Shown: positions 7,518 to 16,302, counted from the first letter of the stretch. The stretch: 64,000 nucleotides of DNA from UBA6183 sp943372215 (GCA_943372215.1 CALRXU020000005.1:124001-188000), one strand, 5' to 3'. Numbers and translations are program-made. The notes: generated by a model not told the origin, from the sequence alone.

Positions 7518-9176
7518 ATGGGATTAAGAAAAAAGCCATATAGCGAAGACAAAAAAGGAGGCAAAAGAGACGATTCAAAAAGGAGCGGTGGCTCTCCTCA
7601 ATCTTTTGGAAACAGTAAAAAGCCAAGAGTTGCCAGAACAGAAAAATCAAGTTATGGGTCTAGAAGTGGTGATGGCGATACGGAGAAAAGAAGTTATAAG
7701 AAACCAACCGGTGATGCGCGTAAGTCAGATAGATCAAGCTCTCCAAGAGGCGCATATAAAAGAGGAAACGAAGATGGAGAAAAAAGAACAACGCGAACAG
7801 CGTTTTCAGATAGGCCAGAAAGACCAGCAGGCGGCCGCACGCCATATGCACGTAAAAATGATGGAGACGAAAGAAGGCCAAGCGGACCAAGGAGTTATGG
7901 CGGTGGAGCTGGTTCGGATAGAAGAGCAGGCGGTAGTGAGGGGAACAGAAGAACCCCAACAGGCCGTGCGCCATATGCGCGCAAAAACGATGGAGACGAA
8001 AGAAGACCAAGTGGGCCAAGAAGCTATGGAAGTGGAGCTGGTTCAGACAGAAGAACAAGCAGCAGCGATGGACCTAAAAGAACCCCAACAGGCCGTGCAC
8101 CATATACCCGTAAAAGTGATGGGGATGATAGGGGTTCGTCAAATCCGCCAAAAAGGTATGGCAGCGAGTATGGCGGAGAAAAAAGAACAAGTTATAGAGG
8201 AGGAGACGAAAGTAATAAACGTGCTCCATACCGCACAACAAACAACCGTGATGGCAGTTTAAAAAGAGGGCCTTCAAGAGATGGGTTTTCTTCGGGTGAA
8301 GAAGGTGCTGAAAGAGGAACCCGATCAGATAGAGATGGCTTTTCAAACGAAGGACCAAGAAGAGGAAAAACAGGCAGACCATACATGGTAAAAGGCGCAA
8401 AAGCAAGGGATTTAAAAGCAAAAAGTGACGAAATGCTCGAGTCGTTAACCCCTGAAATTGTGCGTTTAAATCGTTTTATTTCAAATGCCGGTATTTGCAG
8501 CAGAAGAGAAGCGGATGCCCTGATTTCAGCAGGCCTGGTTTCTGTTAATGGCGAAGTTGTAACAGAGATGGGCTATAAGGTGAAACCAGGTGATGATGTA
8601 AAATATAACAAGCAACGCTTAAGCTGGGAGCAAAAGGTGTATTTATTAATGAATAAGCCGAAAGATTTTATCACCACCAGCGATGATCCTGATGGGAGAA
8701 AAATTATCATGGATTTAATTAAAGAGCCTCGATTGCCAAGGGTTTATCCCGTTGGTCGTTTAGACAGAAATACTACAGGTGTGATATTATTAACCAATGA
8801 TGGAGAGTTGGCACAACGGTTAACTCACCCCAAGTATAATATCAATAAGATTTATAAAGCGGTTTTGAACAAGACCTTTGCTGCAAAAGACTTGCAAGAA
8901 TTAGGAACCAACGGAGTTGAACTAGAGGATGGCCCAATTAAGCCGGATGTAATAGGCATACCTAGTGCTAGTGAGCGCAATGTGGTACTTGTTCAAATAC
9001 ATAGCGGGCGTAACCGTATTATTCATAGAATGTTTGAAGCATTGGGTTATTTGGTTGATAAGTTGGATAGAATTGAATTTGCTGGACTTGACAGAAAAGG
9101 ACTTAATCGCGGAGAGTGGAGACACATGGACGAAAAGGAGATTAAGAAACTTAAAAAGCAGGTTCAACTGAAATAG
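7518..9176 (+). CDS. RluB/RsuA-family pseudouridine synthase with long Arg/Gly-rich N-terminal tail
   Basis: Makes pseudouridine in rRNA; the C-terminal ~240 residues are a complete RsuA/RluB-type enzyme. An S4 RNA-binding domain starts near residue 315 (RLNRFISNAGICSRREAD), followed by the synthase core with catalytic Asp416 in GRLDRNTTG. The first ~300 residues are a low-complexity, Arg/Lys/Ser/Gly/Asp-rich tail with almost no hydrophobic residues, so probably disordered and RNA-binding. It contains a 43-residue tandem repeat (see the repeat entry). Family members without the tail are about 240-290 aa; Bacteroidota homologs often carry such extensions of variable length. The exact rRNA target (RluB, RluE or RsuA type) cannot be set from sequence alone. 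Confidence 0.92.
   Translation: MGLRKKPYSEDKKGGKRDDSKRSGGSPQSFGNSKKPRVARTEKSSYGSRSGDGDTEKRSYKKPTGDARKSDRSSSPRGAYKRGNEDGEKRTTRTAFSDRPERPAGGRTPYARKNDGDERRPSGPRSYGGGAGSDRRAGGSEGNRRTPTGRAPYARKNDGDERRPSGPRSYGSGAGSDRRTSSSDGPKRTPTGRAPYTRKSDGDDRGSSNPPKRYGSEYGGEKRTSYRGGDESNKRAPYRTTNNRDGSLKRGPSRDGFSSGEEGAERGTRSDRDGFSNEGPRRGKTGRPYMVKGAKARDLKAKSDEMLESLTPEIVRLNRFISNAGICSRREADALISAGLVSVNGEVVTEMGYKVKPGDDVKYNKQRLSWEQKVYLLMNKPKDFITTSDDPDGRKIIMDLIKEPRLPRVYPVGRLDRNTTGVILLTNDGELAQRLTHPKYNINKIYKAVLNKTFAAKDLQELGTNGVELEDGPIKPDVIGIPSASERNVVLVQIHSGRNRIIHRMFEALGYLVDKLDRIEFAGLDRKGLNRGEWRHMDEKEIKKLKKQVQLK
7835..8221 (+). repeat. Three 129-bp in-frame tandem repeats
   Basis: The word CCATAT recurs at 7842, 7971 and 8100, a period of exactly 129 bp (43 codons). 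Copies 1 and 2 are nearly identical; the second half of copy 3 has drifted. Each unit encodes a P-Y-A/T-R-K start, a D/E-rich middle and an Arg-Ser-Tyr-Gly-Gly end. A unit length divisible by three keeps the frame whatever the copy number. Confidence 0.85.
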
Positions 9177-9195
9177 TTTTTGTTGAAATAAAACG

Positions 9196-9203
9196 TAACT
9201 TTG
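9196..9203 (+). promoter_or_regulatory. Promoter -7 box for tatA-gatA
   Basis: TAACTTTG matches TAnnTTTG, 20 bp before the tatA ATG. A TTTG lies at 9179-9182, closer than usual (13 bp). Confidence 0.5.
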
Positions 9204-9223
9204 ACGGCTATAAATTTATTGAC

Positions 9224-9442
9224 ATGAATACATCATTATTGTTTATTGGAAATTTAGGAGGAGGAGAATGGTTGATTATTTTGTTGGTTGTTGTGTTTTT
9301 ATTCGGAGGAAAAAAAATACCAGAACTAATGCGTGGGTTGGGTAATGGAATCAGGGAGTTTAACGATGCTAAAAAAAATGTTAAAAGCCAGATAGAAGAA
9401 GGCATGAAAGAAAAAGATAACCAAACAACAACAAAAGAATAG
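9224..9442 (+). CDS. tatA: Sec-independent translocase TatA/TatE-type subunit
   Basis: Pore-forming subunit of the twin-arginine translocase in the inner membrane. The 72-residue protein has a single transmembrane helix (residues ~14-28), then the hinge FGGKKIPELMRGLG and an amphipathic helix, then a short charged tail rich in Lys, Glu and Thr. No tatC is seen in the window. The stop overlaps the GTG of gatA (TAGTG), so the two are translated together, though their functions are unrelated. TatA versus TatB cannot be fully separated, but the short length favours TatA. Confidence 0.9.
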   Translation: MNTSLLFIGNLGGGEWLIILLVVVFLFGGKKIPELMRGLGNGIREFNDAKKNVKSQIEEGMKEKDNQTTTKE

Positions 9443-10851
9443 TGGAAAACTATAGTTCATTAGCAAACATTTTAACTGATATCAAACAAAGCAAGATCAC
9501 CTTAGGTGGTCTTGTTTTGCATTATTTGAGTAATATCAAGCAACAAACAGCACTGAACGCTTTTGTTGAAGTTTTTGAAGAAGAGGCATTGGCTCAAGCT
9601 GAAGCAATTCAACAAAAAATCATAAACGGCACATCCGGAAAGCTTGCTGGTTTGGTAATAGGCATAAAGGATAATATTTGTTATAAAAATCACCAAGTTA
9701 CTGCATCATCAAAAATGCTGAACGGATTTGAATCCGTTTTTAATGCTACTGTTGTTGAGCGCTTATTGGCAGAAGATGCAATTGTTATTGGAAGGTTAAA
9801 CTGTGACGAATTTGCAATGGGAGCGTCAAATGAAACATCATTTTACGGCCCTGTTTTAAATGCTGCAGACCATACGCGTGTTTCTGGAGGTTCATCTGGT
9901 GGTGCAGCGGTTGCTGTGCAAGCGGATTTGTGCCAAGTAGCTATAGCAAGTGATACCGGAGGCTCTATTCGCCAACCTGCGTCTTTCTGCGGTGTAATGG
10001 GCTTAAAACCAACCTATGGCCGTGTGTCTCGTAATGGGCTTATTGCCTATGCATCTTCTTTTGATCAGATAGGCCCTATAACCAAAAGCATATACGACAT
10101 GCAATTGGTAATGGAAGTCGTGGCTGGCAAGGACAATGCGGATGCAACAAGTTCGTCAGTGCCGGTTGAACATTACAGCTCAGTACCAGTGCTGTCAAAA
10201 CAAAAAATTGGGTATATCAAGGAATGCGTTTTTCATGAAGGAATTGATTCAGAAGTAAAAGAAGCCATGTTAAACGCCATAGAAAAGTTAAAACAACAGG
10301 GACATGAAGTGGTTGAATTAAGTTTTCCCTATGTTGATTTTCTTGTGCCTGTTTATTATGTGCTAACCACGGCAGAGGCTTCTTCAAACTTGTCTCGATT
10401 TAGCGGATTAACGCATGGTTTCCGCAGTAAAAATGCCACCGATCTTGAGAGCACATTTAAAAAATCAAGAAGCGAGGGGTTTGGTAAAGAAGTAAAACGA
10501 AGAATTATGCTTGGTACCTTCGTGCTTTCTGCTGGGTCATATGACGCGTACTATACAAAAGCACAAAAGGTAAGAAAGCTTGTTCAGGTAAAAACAAATC
10601 AATTGTTTGAACAAGTCGATTTTCTTCTTTCTCCTACCGCACCATCGGTTGCGTTTAAGTTAGGTGAAAAATCGGACGATCCAATTGCCATGTATTTGGC
10701 AGATATTTTTACTGTTCATGCAAATATTTGCGGAAACCCTGCAATATCTGTTTCTGCGGGAAATCACTCAAATGGGATGCCAATAGGTGTTCAATTTATG
10801 GCCAAACCATTTTGCGAAGGAGCTTTGATGAGCCTTGCTAAAACGATTTAA
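9442..10851 (+). CDS. gatA: Aspartyl/glutamyl-tRNA amidotransferase subunit A
   Basis: Glutaminase subunit of GatCAB, which converts Glu-tRNA(Gln) (or Asp-tRNA(Asn)) to the amidated form. The amidase-signature triad is intact: Lys76 in VIGIKDN, cis-Ser151 in SGGSSGG and nucleophile Ser175 in DTGGSIRQP, with spacings (75 and 24) as in known GatA. Length (469 aa) is normal. The GTG start at 9442 overlaps the tatA stop. gatB and gatC are not in the window, so the complex is encoded at scattered loci. Confidence 0.95.
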   Translation: MENYSSLANILTDIKQSKITLGGLVLHYLSNIKQQTALNAFVEVFEEEALAQAEAIQQKIINGTSGKLAGLVIGIKDNICYKNHQVTASSKMLNGFESVFNATVVERLLAEDAIVIGRLNCDEFAMGASNETSFYGPVLNAADHTRVSGGSSGGAAVAVQADLCQVAIASDTGGSIRQPASFCGVMGLKPTYGRVSRNGLIAYASSFDQIGPITKSIYDMQLVMEVVAGKDNADATSSSVPVEHYSSVPVLSKQKIGYIKECVFHEGIDSEVKEAMLNAIEKLKQQGHEVVELSFPYVDFLVPVYYVLTTAEASSNLSRFSGLTHGFRSKNATDLESTFKKSRSEGFGKEVKRRIMLGTFVLSAGSYDAYYTKAQKVRKLVQVKTNQLFEQVDFLLSPTAPSVAFKLGEKSDDPIAMYLADIFTVHANICGNPAISVSAGNHSNGMPIGVQFMAKPFCEGALMSLAKTI

Positions 10852-10863
10852 TTATAAATATTT

Positions 10864-12120
10864 TTGAAAAGAATTAAAATAGCCTTACTTGTTGTTGCGT
10901 GTATACTCAGCGTTGCTGTTGGCTTTGCGCAATCTAACACAGAGCAACTTTATACACAACGTCTGGCTTCATTGAAGTCGCAAGTAGAGTTGACGTATAA
11001 CCCAGAGGTAAAGAAACATATTGATGCATATCTTTCAAACCCCGAAAAAACAAGGGAGCTTATTGGTTTAAGCAAGTTGTACTTCCCTACCTTAGAAAAA
11101 ACGCTCAAGCAAAAAGGCGCACCGGCTGATTTGAAATACCTAGCGGTTGCCTTGTCTGAATTAAACGCATTAATACAAACACCCTCTGGCGCAAGCGGAA
11201 TATGGCTTATGCCTTATAACGTTTCAAAAATGTATAAGTTAAAAGTTAACTCGTACGTTGATGAACGCAAAGACATTGCAAAATCAAGTGGCGTAGTGGC
11301 CACCCACTTTAAAGACTTGTTTTCTATTTACAGGCAATGGCCGCTTGCTATAGCCGCTTTTCAAGCCACTCCTGTAATGCTAAACAAAAGCATTAGAATG
11401 GCGGGAAACAGCATGTATTTTTGGGATATTTACCCTTTTATTCCTGAGCAAACTCGGGAAGCATATCCTAAGTTTGTTGCAGCTGCATACATCTGTAATT
11501 TTTATAAGGAACATGGAATAAAACCAACACAGGCGGCCATCTATTCAGAAACAGACAGCGTTTTGGTAAACAAATGGCTGTCTTTTCAACAAATATCATC
11601 CACATTAGATATTACAATAGATCAACTTCGCACATTAAACCCAATATTTAAGAAAGATATAATACCTTATAACCTGGAGGGGTATTTGGTTGTTTTGCCA
11701 AGGTCGAAGGGCAAGTTTTTTAATCTATTGAAAGACAGCGTTTACAAACCACTTGTAAATCCTACTGAGTTTTCTCCAGTTGCCATTCAAAAGTTAGTCG
11801 TTGACTCACCCAAAGGCCAGCCAACAGAAACAAGGCCGGAACAAAAACAACCAACGGCAGCAACCATAGAAGAGAAGAAGCCAGTATTTGACAAGAAGCG
11901 GGTGAATTATACGGTAAAGAAGGGGGATGTGTTGGCAGATGTTGCTGATTGGTTTGATGTGAGTCAGGATGAAATTAAAAGCTGGAACAAGTTAAAAAGC
12001 AACAAGCTAAAAGCGAAGCAAAAACTAACCATCTGGGTAAAACAAAATAAAACTGGTTATTACAAGCGCATTAATGGTATGAGCGCAGGTCAAAAAAAGA
12101 AGCTGAAACGAAAGGACTGA
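10864..12120 (+). CDS. SLT-like lytic transglycosylase homolog with LysM domains, catalytic Glu apparently missing
   Basis: Exported protein (signal peptide to ~residue 22, GFAQ) with a goose-lysozyme/SLT-like domain at residues ~85-200 and two LysM-type regions, one near 225-270 and a clear one near the C-terminus (YTVKKGDVLADVADWF). In active MltD-type enzymes the domain begins ES...GAxGxWQxMP. Here GASGIWLMP (109-117) is kept in part, but the position of the catalytic Glu, 12 residues before Gly109, is Leu97, and the Gln after Trp is lost. A Glu at 99 is two residues off. It may therefore bind rather than cleave peptidoglycan. TTG start at 10864, 12 bp after gatA. The gene ends directly against the convergent GtrA gene. 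Confidence 0.82.
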   Translation: MKRIKIALLVVACILSVAVGFAQSNTEQLYTQRLASLKSQVELTYNPEVKKHIDAYLSNPEKTRELIGLSKLYFPTLEKTLKQKGAPADLKYLAVALSELNALIQTPSGASGIWLMPYNVSKMYKLKVNSYVDERKDIAKSSGVVATHFKDLFSIYRQWPLAIAAFQATPVMLNKSIRMAGNSMYFWDIYPFIPEQTREAYPKFVAAAYICNFYKEHGIKPTQAAIYSETDSVLVNKWLSFQQISSTLDITIDQLRTLNPIFKKDIIPYNLEGYLVVLPRSKGKFFNLLKDSVYKPLVNPTEFSPVAIQKLVVDSPKGQPTETRPEQKQPTAATIEEKKPVFDKKRVNYTVKKGDVLADVADWFDVSQDEIKSWNKLKSNKLKAKQKLTIWVKQNKTGYYKRINGMSAGQKKKLKRKD

Positions 12121-12636
12121 TTAATCGTTAAATAATTCTTGCGGAGAGGGTACCTTAAACACAAGAAAATTGGTTCCTAAAAAGTTTAAGCACACATTTA
12201 AACCAATTGAAAGCACATTGCTTACCAGTGTTCCATTTAATAATAACCAAGAGGCAAAGTGCTCAAAACCAACTTCTGTAAATAGTGGCGCAATGGTTTC
12301 TTCTGGGTGGATATAATGGTCGCAGATGTAGTTAAAAAGCAAATACACAAAAAAGGTAATGCCATACACAAAAATGTATTTTAACAAATACTTCTCCCCA
12401 TCTTCCGTTTGGTCAACATAAGTCCAAAACTTATTTAAAGTAAACCCAACAAAAAAGCCCATTACATAACCTATAGCCTTGGCAATAAGGTTGTATTGTG
12501 GAAATTGCATGGCAATGAGCCAAAACACAAACAAACTAGCTATCGTGCTGGCAACACCAACAAAACCAAATTTTAAAAATTTGTGTACAAAGGGATATCG
12601 CCTAATCCATTTTCTGAAAGCACTGATATAGTTCAC
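12121..12636 (-). CDS. GtrA family membrane protein
   Basis: 171-residue GtrA/DPMS-type membrane protein with four predicted transmembrane helices (about residues 20-40, 50-70, 88-105 and 135-160). The N-terminal pattern FLKFGFVGVASTIASLFVFW and the NKFWTY loop are typical. The family is thought to move lipid-linked sugars, or to assist glycosyltransferases, in surface polysaccharide assembly; here no partner transferase adjoins it. Its stop codon abuts that of the convergent LysM gene with no gap and no terminator. Confidence 0.88.
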   Translation of the reverse strand: MNYISAFRKWIRRYPFVHKFLKFGFVGVASTIASLFVFWLIAMQFPQYNLIAKAIGYVMGFFVGFTLNKFWTYVDQTEDGEKYLLKYIFVYGITFFVYLLFNYICDHYIHPEETIAPLFTEVGFEHFASWLLLNGTLVSNVLSIGLNVCLNFLGTNFLVFKVPSPQELFND

Positions 12637-12768
12637 TTGTCAAATGTATTAAATATTGCCATTTTACAAAACTGCCAACGTGCTTAAATATAAAAAACCT
12701 GCTTAGGTTCCAAAATTAATGCGATTGAATTATATTGCCCGCTTAAAACGAGTACAATTTAAAGAGAG

Positions 12769-13572
12769 ATGGAATACGATCCGATAAAAAAAGACCTGGG
12801 GATAGTTTTTAATAAATCACCGCTATTGCGCAAGTTGTTTTATAAGCTGCTTGACTTGTTGTTGCTACGTTCATGGCACATTCACCGAGAGTTAAGGAGC
12901 TGGCCGCAAATATCAACCGCGTTTACCATGTTAGATGCAGGGTCAGGTTTTGGTCAATACAGTTTTTATGTAGCGAGCAGAAACAAGCAATGCAATATAG
13001 ATGCGGTTGACGTTAAGGATGATCAAATAGAAGACTGTGGCAAGTTTTTTAAAAAAATTGGTTTAAACCAGGTTCGTTTTAGCGTAGGAGATTTAACCAA
13101 GCCACACGCTAAGGACAAATACGATTTGGTATTGTGCGTTGATGTGATGGAACACATTCTTGAAGATGTGGATGTTTTTAAACACTTTAATACCAGTATG
13201 AAAAGCGGTGCCATGCTACTGATTTCTACACCAAGCGACCAAGGCGGTAGTAACGCAGATGAGCATGGGGAGTCATTTATTGGTGAGCATGTGCGAGATG
13301 GGTACGCTGTTGAAGACATGAGAAGCAAGTTAAACCAAGCAGGGTTTAATAAAACCGAAATCTTATACCAGTATGGCGCCCCTGGCAAAATTGCCTGGAA
13401 ACTAAGTATGAAGTATCCCATGAGTATGCTCAACATGAGCAAGGCATTTTTTATAATACTTCCGGCTTACTATTTACTTACTTTTCCATTTTCTTATTTA
13501 TTAAACTGGATAGACACTTACACCACCCATGCTACAGGAACAGGTTTAATTGTAAAAGCCTGGAAGGATTAA
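12769..13572 (+). CDS. Class I SAM-dependent methyltransferase
   Basis: 267-residue protein with motif I MLDAGSGFGQYSFYV near residues 46-60, an acidic residue after strand 2 (AVDVKD), and the DVMEHI post-motif typical of Methyltransf_11/25 enzymes. C-terminal residues ~218-250 are hydrophobic (FFIILPAYYLLTFPFSYLL) and may attach it to the membrane, which suggests a lipid or lipid-linked substrate. The substrate is not known. It is followed after 34 bp by the LolE-type permease gene on the same strand. Confidence 0.85.
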   Translation: MEYDPIKKDLGIVFNKSPLLRKLFYKLLDLLLLRSWHIHRELRSWPQISTAFTMLDAGSGFGQYSFYVASRNKQCNIDAVDVKDDQIEDCGKFFKKIGLNQVRFSVGDLTKPHAKDKYDLVLCVDVMEHILEDVDVFKHFNTSMKSGAMLLISTPSDQGGSNADEHGESFIGEHVRDGYAVEDMRSKLNQAGFNKTEILYQYGAPGKIAWKLSMKYPMSMLNMSKAFFIILPAYYLLTFPFSYLLNWIDTYTTHATGTGLIVKAWKD

Positions 13573-13606
13573 TAACAAACCACATCAAACTTATACCACC
13601 TTTGAT

Positions 13607-14833
13607 TTGAACCTGCCACTACACATTGCCAAAAGGTACTTCTTTTCAAAGAAGAAGGGAGGCGGAAGCCTAAATCTTATTTCTGTAGTTTCAGGCATTT
13701 CTTTATTGGGTTATATCGTAGGCGCTGCCTCTTTGGTTATTATACTAAGCGTTTTTAACGGCTTTGAGGCGCTTTTTACTAGCATGTATAAAGACTTTGA
13801 CAGCGACCTGAGGATAACAGCCGATGCTGGCAAATCAATAGACTCTGCATCGTTTAACTGGGAGGCCTTTAACAGTGTCTTACAGGGGAAACCATACAGC
13901 CTGATTTTGGAAGAGAACGTGTTGCTTAGGTATGATGAACGGCAAAGCATTGCCACCTTAAAAGGCGTTGATAAAAACTACACCAGCGTAACAGGATTTG
14001 ATAAAACAGTGGTTTCAGGGCAAGCGGATATAAGGAATGAAGATGTTTTCGCTGTTGTTGGACAAGGCATTGCCTATCAGCTTTCTTTAGACCCCAATGA
14101 TGTGTTTAAGTCATTGGCTATATATGTTCCCAAGCGAGAAATGCAAAGCACTTTAAACCCAGAGGATGCTTTTAATAAAGCGTTGGTAATTCCCTCAGGG
14201 GTTTTTTCAGCGCAAGAGGAGGCAGACAATAAATACGTGGTATGTGGAATAGGCTTTGCCCGCGAATTGTTGCAGCGGAAAGGCCAGTTTACTGCGATTG
14301 AAATCAATGTTACCGATGATGGCCAAATAGACAACACGCAACAAAAGTTACAAACCTTACTTGGGAATGACTATAAAATCAAAAATCGCTTTGAACAGCA
14401 TGATGCGTTTTTTAAGGTCATGAAATCAGAAAAGGTAGTCAGCTACTTTATTCTATTGTTTATCTTATTTATTGCCGCATCAAACACCATCAGTTCACTC
14501 TATATTTTGGCCATGGAAAAAAAGCGGGATATCCTTGTTTTAAAGAGTATGGGCATTACAAAGCGGGATGCAGCAAGGGTGTTTGTGTATGAGGGATTGA
14601 TAATAGCTATTGTAGGTGGTGGAGTAGGTGTTTTGCTTGGGCTCATATTAAGTTTGCTTCAACAACATTATGGCTTCATCGCTTTGCAAGAATCTACTGA
14701 TGTGGTATTTAGTTCGTACCCTATAAAAGTGGAATGGATAGACTTGTTATTAGTAATGGGTACTGTGCTCATCCTAGGTTATTTAACTACATTGTACCCC
14801 TCAAAAAAAGTGAAACAACTTATGGTTGATTAG
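13607..14833 (+). CDS. LolC/LolE-type lipoprotein-releasing ABC permease
   Basis: 408-residue MacB/FtsX-type ABC transporter permease. It has an N-terminal cytoplasmic start (PLHIAKRYFFSKKKGG), TM1 at ~25-50 with SVVSGISLLGYIVGAASLVI, a large periplasmic domain, then three TM helices from ~residue 280 to the end. The pattern fits LolE/LolC, which extract outer-membrane lipoproteins from the inner membrane. The ATPase (LolD) and the chaperone LolA are not nearby. The start is TTG at 13607, since no ATG fits the conserved N-terminus. Its 3' end overlaps the convergent DedA gene by 14 bp. Confidence 0.9.
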   Translation: MNLPLHIAKRYFFSKKKGGGSLNLISVVSGISLLGYIVGAASLVIILSVFNGFEALFTSMYKDFDSDLRITADAGKSIDSASFNWEAFNSVLQGKPYSLILEENVLLRYDERQSIATLKGVDKNYTSVTGFDKTVVSGQADIRNEDVFAVVGQGIAYQLSLDPNDVFKSLAIYVPKREMQSTLNPEDAFNKALVIPSGVFSAQEEADNKYVVCGIGFARELLQRKGQFTAIEINVTDDGQIDNTQQKLQTLLGNDYKIKNRFEQHDAFFKVMKSEKVVSYFILLFILFIAASNTISSLYILAMEKKRDILVLKSMGITKRDAARVFVYEGLIIAIVGGGVGVLLGLILSLLQQHYGFIALQESTDVVFSSYPIKVEWIDLLLVMGTVLILGYLTTLYPSKKVKQLMVD

Positions 14834-15509
14834 CTTGTTTTTTGCTCTTTTTTCGTTTTCGGAAATTATTTACAATAGGGATTGTGGTAACCAGAATAAA
14901 ACCAATAACGATATAATCCAGATAATTTAGGGCGTTGGGGAAAACGGAGCCAACATAATACCCAGCCGTTACAATGGTGGCGGGCCACAATATTGCCCCA
15001 GCAATATTATACAATAAAAAAGTTTGTGGCTTAACCTTTACCACCCCAGCAAGAATCGGGGCAAAGGTTCTTACAATTGGTAAAAAGCGGCCCATAATCA
15101 ATGCAATGCCACCATATTTTTGATAAAAGCTTTCCGCGGTATAGATATAACTCTTTTTAAAAAACAAGGTGTCTTCCCGCTTATACAAGGATTGTCCGGC
15201 TTTATATCCAAAATAATACCCAGCATAGTACCCTGCAATTGCTGCACCACTTATGCTAAATATTAAGGTAAAGAGGGTAACGTCTAAAACATTTAAATAA
15301 CAGAGCAGGCCCACTGTAAACAATAACGAATCACCTGGTAAAAAGAAACCAAAAAACAATCCGTTTTCGACAAAAATTACAACAAGCACCAGAGCAAGTC
15401 CACCAAAATCAACGAGCACTTTAGGCTTAAAAATGTCCCAGAAATTTTCCAAGTAGGTATCTGTTATTAGTTGGTAAACATACGCAACGAATGCTACAAA
15501 CACAAACAA
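14820..15509 (-). CDS. DedA family membrane protein
   Basis: DedA/VTT family inner-membrane protein, linked in other bacteria to undecaprenyl-phosphate or phospholipid flipping and membrane potential. The family signature is clear: ENGLFFGFFLPGDSLL, GAAIAGYYAGYYFGYKAG and GRFLPIVRTFAPILAG, the last two holding the functional Arg and acidic residues. The start is uncertain: the frame opens at TTG 15509, inside the T-tract of the rpsT terminator, and no ATG exists. A TTG at 15452 (MENFWDIFKP) would begin where homologs begin. The lysine-rich C-terminus is cytoplasmic. Confidence 0.88.
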   Translation of the reverse strand: MFVFVAFVAYVYQLITDTYLENFWDIFKPKVLVDFGGLALVLVVIFVENGLFFGFFLPGDSLLFTVGLLCYLNVLDVTLFTLIFSISGAAIAGYYAGYYFGYKAGQSLYKREDTLFFKKSYIYTAESFYQKYGGIALIMGRFLPIVRTFAPILAGVVKVKPQTFLLYNIAGAILWPATIVTAGYYVGSVFPNALNYLDYIVIGFILVTTIPIVNNFRKRKKSKKQANQP

Positions 15510-15539
15510 AAAAGGCTTTCTTGTTAAAGAAAGCCTTTT
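15508..15539 (-). terminator. Rho-independent terminator after rpsT
   Basis: 13-bp perfect stem AAAAGGCTTTCTT / AAGAAAGCCTTTT (15510-15522 with 15527-15539), 4-nt loop, and a T-tract on the minus strand at 15508-15513. It lies at the very start of the dedA reading frame. Confidence 0.85.
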
Positions 15540-15562
15540 GTAAATAATAAGTTATTTAAATA

Positions 15563-15877
15563 CTATTTTTTTGCTGAAGTCTTTTTAGCAGCAGCTTTTT
15601 TAGCCACTACTTTTTTAGGTTCCGCACCAATTTTAGTAATTACTTTAGCCAATTTACTTTTTTGGTTAGCCGCTTTGTTCTTATGGATTACATTTTTCTT
15701 GGCTAATTTATCCAATAATGAAGAAACTTTATTGAATAAAGTTTGTGCCTCCGCCTTATCTGTGCTGCTACGAACAGTTTTTATTAACGTACGGGTTGTT
15801 TTGGCTTGATAACGATTCTTTAAACGCTTTGCCGCGTTAGATCTAATTCTTTTTTGCGCTGATTTATGATTAGCCAT
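15563..15877 (-). CDS. rpsT: 30S ribosomal protein S20
   Basis: Small-subunit protein that binds 16S rRNA helices. The start MANHKSAQKRIRSNAAKRLKN is diagnostic. At 104 residues it is about 20 longer than the usual 84-88; the extra part is a Lys/Ala-rich tail (KKVVAKKAAAKKTSAKK), as seen in some Bacteroidota. Its own promoter lies 30 bp upstream and a strong terminator follows, so it is a single-gene unit. Confidence 0.97.
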   Translation of the reverse strand: MANHKSAQKRIRSNAAKRLKNRYQAKTTRTLIKTVRSSTDKAEAQTLFNKVSSLLDKLAKKNVIHKNKAANQKSKLAKVITKIGAEPKKVVAKKAAAKKTSAKK

Positions 15878-15906
15878 CTCTGTTCTTATTTTCTTAAAAA
15901 GGACTG

Positions 15907-15935
15907 CAAATATAGGGCAATATTTATAAAATCAA
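15907..15935 (-). promoter_or_regulatory. rpsT promoter
   Basis: On the minus strand TTG (15933-15935), 18 bp, then TATATTTG (15907-15914), a full fit to the Bacteroidota vegetative promoter. Confidence 0.7.
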
Positions 15936-15956
15936 GGAATTCAATAAAAATTATCC

Positions 15957-16283
15957 TCAAACAGCAAAACTTTCACCGCAACTACATGTACGAGAGGCGT
16001 TTGGATTGTTGAAAGTAAACCCCTTTCCGTTTAATCCGTCTGAAAAATCGAGCTCTGTTCCAAAAAGATAAAGCATGCTTCGCACATCGCAAACCACCTT
16101 AACACCATTGTGTTCAAACACTTGATCTCCCTCTTTGGTTTGGTTGTCAAAATCAAGGTTATAAGACAAACCGGAGCAACCGCCACTATTTACTCCAACC
16201 CTTAAAAAATGTTCTGGCGTATGGTTTTGTTCAACTTTAATATCAGCAATTCTTTTGCTGGCTTTTTCTGTTACTGTAATCAT
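15957..16283 (-). CDS. HesB/IscA-type iron-sulfur carrier protein
   Basis: A-type carrier that holds and passes on Fe-S clusters. 108 residues, beginning MITVTEKASKRIADI, with the three conserved cysteines: one in NSGGCSGLSY and two in the C-terminal TCSCG. A frame opens six bases earlier at TTG, but ATG 16283 gives the normal N-terminus. No isc or suf genes are adjacent, so IscA, ErpA and SufA cannot be told apart. Confidence 0.93.
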   Translation of the reverse strand: MITVTEKASKRIADIKVEQNHTPEHFLRVGVNSGGCSGLSYNLDFDNQTKEGDQVFEHNGVKVVCDVRSMLYLFGTELDFSDGLNGKGFTFNNPNASRTCSCGESFAV

Positions 16284-16302
16284 ATACAAGATGATTTTTG
16301 GA

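Noticed and set aside
7588..8262. A 224-residue open frame overlapping the pseudouridine synthase N-terminus, and minus-strand frames at 7660-8058 and 8074-8421
   Set aside because: They arise from the low-complexity, repetitive coding sequence; compositions are odd (Met/Gln/Glu- or Leu/Phe/His-rich) and no domain is visible.
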